DNA of 64,000 nt from Fistularia commersonii (Eukaryota; Chordata; Actinopteri; Syngnathiformes; Fistulariidae), in the NCBI GenBank assembly GCA_037954325.1, contig JBBMNZ010000016.1:1442001-1506000 (forward strand), written 5' to 3'. A program made the position numbers and the translations under genes. Numbering within the stretch: position 1 is the stretch's first letter; every line of letters starts with the position of its first letter. Positions 57,255 through 64,000 of this stretch are shown here, in pieces. Under the pieces are notes generated by a model. It saw only the letters and a program-made list of their open reading frames with translations. It was not told the DNA's origin and made no database searches.

Positions 57255-57690
57255 GAGTGGCGCGGCGCGGTGGTCAGCCAGAAGGTCCCTGGTTGGACTC
57301 CAACAGGAGTCTACATGTTCTCATGCCATTGGAGGTTCATTGGAAGACCATACATTGTCCAGATGTGTGGATAGGGTGAATGGTTGGGGGCGGAGCCTCC
57401 CGAGAGGACAAAGCTGGAAATAAATCCAAGTTGTGGCTTCCATAGACCATCTTTCCTCAGGTTCCTCCTGGTTCTTTCCACGGTCCAAACACATGCAGGA
57501 GTTCGGTGAAAGACCCTACATTGTCCAGATGTGCGAACAAGAAGTTGAATGGTTTTGTGTCTCGATCCGGGATGAACCCTAGCTTTCGACCAATGGCAGC
57601 AGGGCGAGGCTCCGGCCCCCGCCTCCTCGACAGCAGGATAATCGGGATCGATGATGAACGAACAAATGAATGAAGGAACGAAAGCCTGTA
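57255..57690 (+). repeat. SINE-like repeat, one 5' copy plus a second overlapping copy
   Basis: Begins gtggcgcggcgcggtggtca and ggtccctggttggactccaa, which resemble RNA polymerase III A and B boxes of a tRNA-derived SINE. It then has the tctacatgttctc block and the cattgtccagatgtgtgga block. A second 3' segment restarts near 57460 (ggttcctcctggttctttcc) and ends aacgaacaaatgaatgaagg. Both are in plus orientation. Confidence 0.6.
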
Positions 57691-58319
57691 TGAAGTACAC
57701 ATTCAGGACTGTATTTGACCGTAGCTGCCGCCAGCGTAGTTTTTGTTTACACGTTGCTCCGGAGTAGAATCGATCCCTCTGTTATAAATACACCGGCGAC
57801 TGTAATGGAGATGCTTCCAGGCTCCTCTCCTGCCTCCGCGATGCGCTCTGCGGCGGCAGCTCCAATGACACGTTGTCACATTTAGTCGAGTTTGTGGGTT
57901 TGCATCTCCGCTGGGACGACAGAAAAAAAAAGAAACGCATAGAAATGTGACGCGCAATGGAAAACAGAGATGTCGAAATCCATCTTTGAAAGCACTTTCA
58001 TCCCCGACGTCCAGCAAACCAGCTGTTTTTCTGCCCGCTGACAAGGAGGCCTTTGCCCAGGAGCCGCACGCAGATGGAGAGAGAGATCACAAAATTATTT
58101 AAGATTCCTGGGGTTTTCTTTGAGGGGGTGAAGAAGGCGGCTTTTGTATTCCCTCGCTGTTCTCACGCGCCGCTGGACAGACGTGACCGACAAACCAAAG
58201 ACAGCTTTATTTATCGTGGTCTTCACAATTGACAGGACGGCGGCAGAATTTTAAATGCAGGGCGCTCGAGTTAGTCCAAGCTCTGCCTCGGTCTCACACA
58301 CACACACACACACACACAT

Positions 58320-58372
<53 letters not shown>

Positions 58373-59288
58373 TAGATACACACTCACGTTGCACCACGGT
58401 TCAGGTCATTTCCACTTGAGCGGTTAGGTGTGCACCGTGCTCAGTTCACTGGGCGTCTGTTTCAATGTATAAACAGTCTTTTCCCTGCCTGAAGGCCTTA
58501 TCAGCAACTGGCCTTCCTCAGGATGTCTGCCAGCCCTGGCTCGGCTACACACACACACTCACACACACACACACACACACACACACGCATGCGTTTTCCC
58601 TGTGGAAAAATTCTTGTCATAGTATGATTTACTGCCGTTTCAACCTAAAACCATCAGGGTGATTGATACGTGTTCTTGAGGCGGCACATCAAGTATTTCT
58701 GAGGGCCCTGCAACCTGAAAGCACCAAATTTAGCATCAAAAAACAAAAAAGCATCTTGATTCCTTGGCCGGCTGTAATTCTGGAAGAAGATCCGCCATCC
58801 TTCACAAGGCTCTGGTGCCAGCGGGAGCTTACAGTCAACATCGCATTTTTCCTCGGATTTTAATATTTGAGACGATGCGTCACGTAAAATGCCGTTCCAT
58901 CAATTTCCCAAATGGGCTCCCAACCTATATAGGCAATACTAAGACCGACAGTTACTATTAACTCTCAAAATGGTATAGCTCACATGGCAAACAATATTAC
59001 GACAAATGAAAATACCCCTTTTTTTACCCAATTGACAGAATTTGTTCGGTGGTAAGAGCATCTATATTGCATTGGAATTTTTGTATTTATCATAAATATA
59101 AAATAGCACGGTACAAATGGCCGATTTGTACGCAAGTAGCACGGTTGGAACGGTGTTTCGCTTAACCACAGACCACTTGGAACGCAACACCTTTGTTAAG
59201 TGATGACCACCTGTATTTTGTAATCGTGTAATCACGGCTCTGTGTGCAGATGCTTGTTTACACGAGGGTGCAAACGCCAGCCCTTGCA
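57691..59288. other. non-coding stretch with two CA arrays
   Basis: CA arrays at 58295-58367 and 58550-58586, and a segment with cttaaccacagacc...gttaagtgatgaccacctg at about 59160-59215 that resembles the DNA-transposon-like debris at 7795 and 8205. No gene. Confidence 0.5.
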
Positions 59289-60015
59289 GTTTCTAGATAA
59301 GATAAACTTTATTGATCCTCATAGGGGAAATCTTTGTCACAGTAGCGTAACAGACATTAAGTCAAAAAAAAAAAAAAAAAAGCGAAGTAAATATAAATAG
59401 AGAGATGGAAGATAGCAAGACATCCATGAATAAATAGACAGCATCAACAACATCAGGGATAATAATGGACAACATAAAGGAACAATAAGGGTGAAATATA
59501 CACAACCAGAACTAAAGGACAATATAAATAGAGTTACAATAGCAAGGAATAAAATAAATAAACCAAAATAGGCAGGATGCGTGCAGGCTGGGACCAACAA
59601 GGATAAGAAAGACAGCAGAGTTAGGGCATGACATGTGAATGGGAGAGGTGGTGAGGTTGTGGAGGCAGCATCCTCCTCACTGCCACCCATCGAAGACGGT
59701 CCATGTTCAGTCCCACCACCATGCGGGACTTCCTCACTATCTTAGTGAGCCTGCTGACCTCACAGGTCCTTGCACCGCCCCAACAGCACAATATACCGAA
59801 GAAGAGTGCGCTGGCTACCATTGACTGGTAGAAGGTCTCGAGGAGCCCGCAAAAAGTGATGCCAAACGACCTTGGTCTCCTTCTGAAGAACATCCTCCTC
59901 TGACCCTTCCTTTAGAGTTCATCAGTGTTGTGTAACCAGTCCATTGTTGTTGATGTGGACCCCAAGGTACTTGTAGGCGTCCACTATCTCCACCTCTTCA
60001 CTTCTAATGTCATTT
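59289..60015 (-). mobile_element. L2/Rex1-type LINE, 3' part
   Basis: The 3' end reads, on the plus strand, agataagataaactttattg with catagggg, the widespread fish L2-type tail. Minus-strand frames give FGITFCGLLETFYQSMVASALFFGI (59621-59893, interrupted here) and VDAYKYLGVHINNNG (59922-60010), motifs downstream of the reverse transcriptase palm. Frameshifts and 5' truncation mean it is inactive. Confidence 0.75.
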
Positions 60016-62051
60016 GCACAGTGAGGTTGCCGGTTCAATCCTCGGCTCCTTCTGTCTGACACTGAACCTTGAGGTACCCCCAACGATCTTGTTAGCATAG
60101 CTAGCTCTGCCGCCGTCGGTGCATGCATGTATTCAGTTCCCGAGTGCAGGAAAGGCAATATAACTAGTGAGTGAATGGATGACTGAACAAGTGAAAAGAA
60201 CTAATTCTCCTTTTAACGCCTGCCGATCGTCTCGATGTTTCCATATTGTTATTTGTACACCTTTGGTTATCAACATGCACGGACTTGGATGTGCGACACA
60301 GATATTTGAAAGCAGACTCAAGATTTTAGGTCTTGTGACGTATGGTCAACGCATGCAGGGCTGCCGCTGTTTTGGGTGAAACGAGTGTGTTTGTGAATGA
60401 GATCACTTTGAAACCAGGTGCCGAAAGCGCCCTCTAAGTTATAGACCCAATCGATCGAACCATAACCCGAATTAGCTTGAGAACATTGAGCTCTCACCGA
60501 TAGTTTGTTCTTATTTTTATTTATCCTGCATCTCCCGGAGTTTACGCGCACAAAAACACCAGCCGGCGCTGGAGGTCAATTGTATGTCGCAGCGCCGTAT
60601 CATAAATCAAACAGCCAGAGAAACAATGGCGCACAAAATGGTGTTGTGGGACATGACGGGCGTTTAAGATGATTAGTAGGAGCACATTCCATACGTGAGC
60701 GTGAAACATTAGAGGAATTGCTGGTCCCAGAGCTGGAGACATTTTTAAAAACATTCATGCAAAGTCGAGATATCTGATCCTGCAACCTGATTGGAGGAGA
60801 GGTAAAGGACTAGCATAAAAAAAAAAACTCGACACAGGGTAATGATTCGGAGTGCCTGCTGGAATCCGCTAGCCATTAAATACAATTACACCAGTTGGAC
60901 CCAGAGTTTATGAAAACACCCCATGGAACGTACCAACCCTGATGCTGAACCCTTAAAATCTTTTCGTGGTGTTTTTTCACACGGACGCACCAGAGAATCC
61001 CGCTGCGCTGGTCTTAGCACAGTGCTAACATTTTAACTGATGCACAGCAGAGTCACGACCTTCTTAATCGGAGGTTTATTCGTGAAAGCCGGATTCTTAA
61101 TCTCAATGTACATTTGAGTGGCTTAAGGCTGATGTAATCTGGCCTCCTCGCTCCTCTGCTCTTGAGATGACATTTAGATGCAATCCAGCCTGGAGGGCTA
61201 GCGTTAGCGCTACACTGTCATTCCGAGGTCCATGTGCAAGGCATCAGATCGCGGTGCTTATTCTCCTTACTGCAACCAGAGGTCCCGTTGGGAGATGAGG
61301 CGGAAGTTCAAGATCTTTATTTTTTTTCTTATGGCAGAGGAGCACAGCTTTTGAGATCCCACGGCGCTCAATCGGCAAAGCGGGTTGCTTCGCTACGAGC
61401 TAATTTGAAACGCTGGAGCGTCTCCTCGTCAGGGGGTTTTCAGCGTAGAAGCAGAAGCTGAGGAGCTCCAGACAGCTCCAAGATGGATTCTGCACGCGGT
61501 AAATCCCTTTCCTGCTCCATTTCAGGCTCATTACCTCCTCCAGTGTGATACTCTTATGCTGTTGAGGTCAGGCGGTTGTAATTTCTCAGATTCCTCCCTG
61601 GAAAAGGTTCTACATGCACAAAAACTGTCTATGTGCTGAAATATGTAGAGCCTCGTCTTCCGAGTGCATCCCTTTAGGAGTTTTCCGAAATCACAATCGT
61701 CACTCAATAGATTTCTTGGCTTGTGATTTGAGCCCAGATCTGAGATAAGAAAAAGCGGAATGATCGGTTGAGACCGCCGCTGTCCGCGAAGTGGCGTTCA
61801 AAGACAGTGGGATGCGCCGCTGTCACTAGCTAGCCCAGAGAGAATCATGGAAAAATCCTTTGATGGGTTTAGAAAGAGGAACGGCTTCACTTCGTCCATA
61901 AATGAAGGTTAGACATAAAGTGTAGCAAAGTTACGTTCAGCATAGCATTGTAGCATTAAGGGTGGAGCCAGTAAGTTATGCCATTTTTGGAGATTTTCAA
62001 TGTAAACACACTGAATAAAGCCAGCTTATTCCTTTATTCTCTTTAACAATG
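60016..62051. other. non-coding stretch, no gene identified
   Basis: Possible SINE remnant around 60020-60060 (gaggttgccggttcaatcc). Otherwise unique-looking; no exons or RNA genes recognised. Confidence 0.4.
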
Positions 62052-62135
62052 TACAGTGGACCCTCACTTTTCGCGCGAGTTACGTTCCTGGACCCCTCGC
62101 AAAAAGTGAATTTCCACGAATCTTGCGACATGTTT
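62052..62135. repeat. DNA-transposon-like terminal repeat (copy 2)
   Basis: tacagtggaccctcactttt, gttacgttcctggacccc and gcaaaaagtgaatttcc, aligning with 47650-47730 over its whole length. Confidence 0.5.
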
Positions 62136-62304
62136 TGCAGCGTTTGTCATAGCTGAGAGTCGTTCCAGCGCGAGACCGATCTCTACAATTTCTTCCTCAT
62201 CTCGGCAAAGTCCTCGAATGGCAGCCGTCGATGCAGTCGGGAGTCATGTCGGAGAAGCCATCTCCTCCAAGGATACGTGCCAGAAAAGGAGATCTTTTAT
62301 TTAC

Positions 62305-62370
62305 ATTGCATTGCATTTGGCAGACGCTTTTATTCAAAGCGACTTACAATAGAGGACATAGGGACTGCAA
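62305..62370 (+). repeat. fish SINE/LINE tail core
   Basis: Contains gcatttggcagacgctttta and caaagcgacttacaa, a core sequence seen in very many fish genomes as part of a dispersed SINE or LINE tail. Confidence 0.6.
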
Positions 62371-63825
62371 ATACACTTGCAAATACACGATGCACAGGAA
62401 ATATTCAGAACAGTAAGCTTGGGTTAGTGAGTTGTTTTTTTTTTTTACAAAGACATACACAAACGTACACACACACACACTGCATTTAATTTATAAAATG
62501 AATTTTAGTTTGATTTTACTACATTTTTTTTCTACTTAGGCTAGACTATAGCTATTTCACCCCAAAAATAATCAAATACTCCAAAAAAACACTAAAGAAA
62601 CGATAAATCGCGAGAACTGTATTATTACTTCTTTATCCATTATTTTTCATTTATAAAGTAGATATTTCTTATTTTAAAACATGTAACAATAGCAGAGGGT
62701 GTTATTGTTATTTATAAGAATAATTCAATAATTTAATAATTACTCCTTTATGAATCGCGGTTCTCTTCAATGAAGCCATCCTGGATGAACCATGAGCTGC
62801 AGGGGAGCAGTGAGGGCTTCAGTGTGTTGCTCAGCAACACTTGGATATGCTCGGAGGAGCCGGGAATCCAACCATGAATGTTCGATTGCTCAACCTCCCG
62901 TGCCACACCTCCCCATATTAGCATTTTTATTAGCATTTTAATTCAATTGAACGGGGAAATCGAGTCACGAGCTCGGTCTCGAAACAGACGAAAATCACTT
63001 TTCTCACCTCGGTATCGGCCTTTCACTTCCTGAACCAGCCCGCTGTGGAAAGCTCGTATTTTCAAAATAAAAGCTTTTTTAGGGGGGCATTTTAGCATTT
63101 AGCGGAGAGGAGACACGGAGTTGTGCTTCTCTGAGGGGGTCCGAGGGGCTTCCAGTTGGGATCTGATTCTTCTTGACAGGAGACAGTTCATGTGATCACC
63201 GCCCGGGGCCACATCACACCCTCTCTCAGTCCGCTGCTTCAGATGAAAGCATGGAAGTTGATTGCGTGCAACGTTTCGGACGTTTCGGGGAGATTAAGCC
63301 ACGGGAACTGTTTATGTCTGACGGAGGTTCCTCGTGCATGTCTTCCTTTTCAGATGTCTTCACAACGTGGGCCTTCTTCTTAGGATGCAGGGACAACGTC
63401 CTATTTTTTTTTTTTTTTTTTCCCGAAAGCCAAACCTTTAGGCTTAAAGTATCCGCTCGGAATCGGGGCCAGGTATTACCATATGTATGCCCACGCCCCA
63501 TGAATATTTCATAGCCTCCTTATTTCCGCGGCGTCCGGTGCCGATGCCGAGCCGCTCTCAGCCCGGCCCGCTTTTCAAAATGCGATCCGTCGGCGCAGTG
63601 AGATAAGGCACGGCCACCATTAGTCCGGCCCGTTAGTCTATCTTAACGCTGTTAATTATTTACCTCATTTACGCAGCCGGTCGGGTTTAACCATTAGGCC
63701 GCTCGCTGTGACTGAGATAACTAGATCTCCGCATGGTTTGCTTGAAAACATTTTCAGACGCACGGCTCACACCTCAGCGACAGCTGATTGGACGTCCTCT
63801 GGTGATAATTAGGCTGCTGCGTGGT
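62371..63825. other. non-coding stretch, part CNE-like
   Basis: AT-rich up to 62740, then unique. Between about 63470 and 63800, short AT motifs (ccccatgaatatttcatagc, cgctgttaattatttacctc, ggtgataattaggctgctgc) alternate with GC-rich sequence, a texture seen in conserved vertebrate enhancers. No gene. Confidence 0.35.
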
Positions 63826-63876
63826 GGGGCACACACACAACCACACACACAGATATGTGAGGTGTATATGCGCGCG

Positions 63877-63914
<38 letters not shown>

Positions 63915-63966
63915 ATGTGTCTATATGTCTATACAGATTTATATATACTTCCTGAACCTGAGTGTG

Positions 63967-64000
<34 letters not shown>
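63826..64000 (+). repeat. CA arrays at the window edge
   Basis: CA arrays at about 63829-63850, 63880-63910 and 63970-64000, the last running out of the window. Separated by tatatgcgcgcgc and AT-rich sequence. Confidence 0.9.

Noticed and set aside
20121..64000. Searched for exons of kank4, nfia or other 1p31-region neighbours
   Set aside because: The large diagnostic exons of these genes would give long conserved open frames; none of the frames here matches them.

Overview
This is vertebrate, almost certainly teleost fish, nuclear DNA. The evidence is short exons with GT/AG introns, more than twenty long (CA)n/(TG)n arrays, fish-type LINE, Penelope and SINE-like repeats, and two genes whose proteins read as vertebrate DOCK7 and USP1. 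Species cannot be told from the sequence.

Layout. (1) 88-11686, plus strand: the last 17 exons of dock7, a Rac/Cdc42 exchange factor of the DOCK-C family. They encode 710 C-terminal residues (715 with a 15-nt microexon), including the whole DHR-2 catalytic region; the 5' part of the gene lies outside the window. A pogo-like DNA transposon fossil sits in one intron and Penelope-like and LINE-tail debris in another. (2) 11687-14437: a convergent intergenic gap with a good dock7 polyadenylation candidate at 12449. (3) 14438-19339, minus strand: the complete coding sequence of usp1, the deubiquitinase of FANCD2 and PCNA, in eight coding exons totalling exactly 785 codons. Catalytic Cys, His and Asp and the Gly-Gly autocleavage site are intact. 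A CpG-rich promoter with a probable non-coding first exon lies at about 19440-20120. (4) 20120-64000: about 44 kb with no gene I can identify. It holds microsatellites (densest at 21.5-29.1 kb), LINE copies (29.8-31.3, 36.3-36.7, 37.7-38.3, 45.8-46.5, 50.8-51.1 and 59.3-60.0 kb), Penelope-like fragments (26.7 and 55.2-55.9 kb), SINE-like copies, three minisatellites (47.9, 49.4 and 53.6 kb) and unique sequence that may be regulatory. One exon-like segment at 21225-21423 deserves a test.

The tail-to-tail usp1/dock7 order matches the arrangement I know in human 1p31, which supports orthology over the dock6 and dock8 paralogues. The genes have separate jobs (DNA-damage deubiquitination; cytoskeletal and axonal signalling), so the pairing looks like conserved synteny rather than a functional unit. 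The most interesting local structure is in dock7 splicing: a 15-nt in-frame microexon whose upstream intron starts with a 55-bp CA array at the donor, and a last intron carrying a TG array at one end and a CA array at the other.
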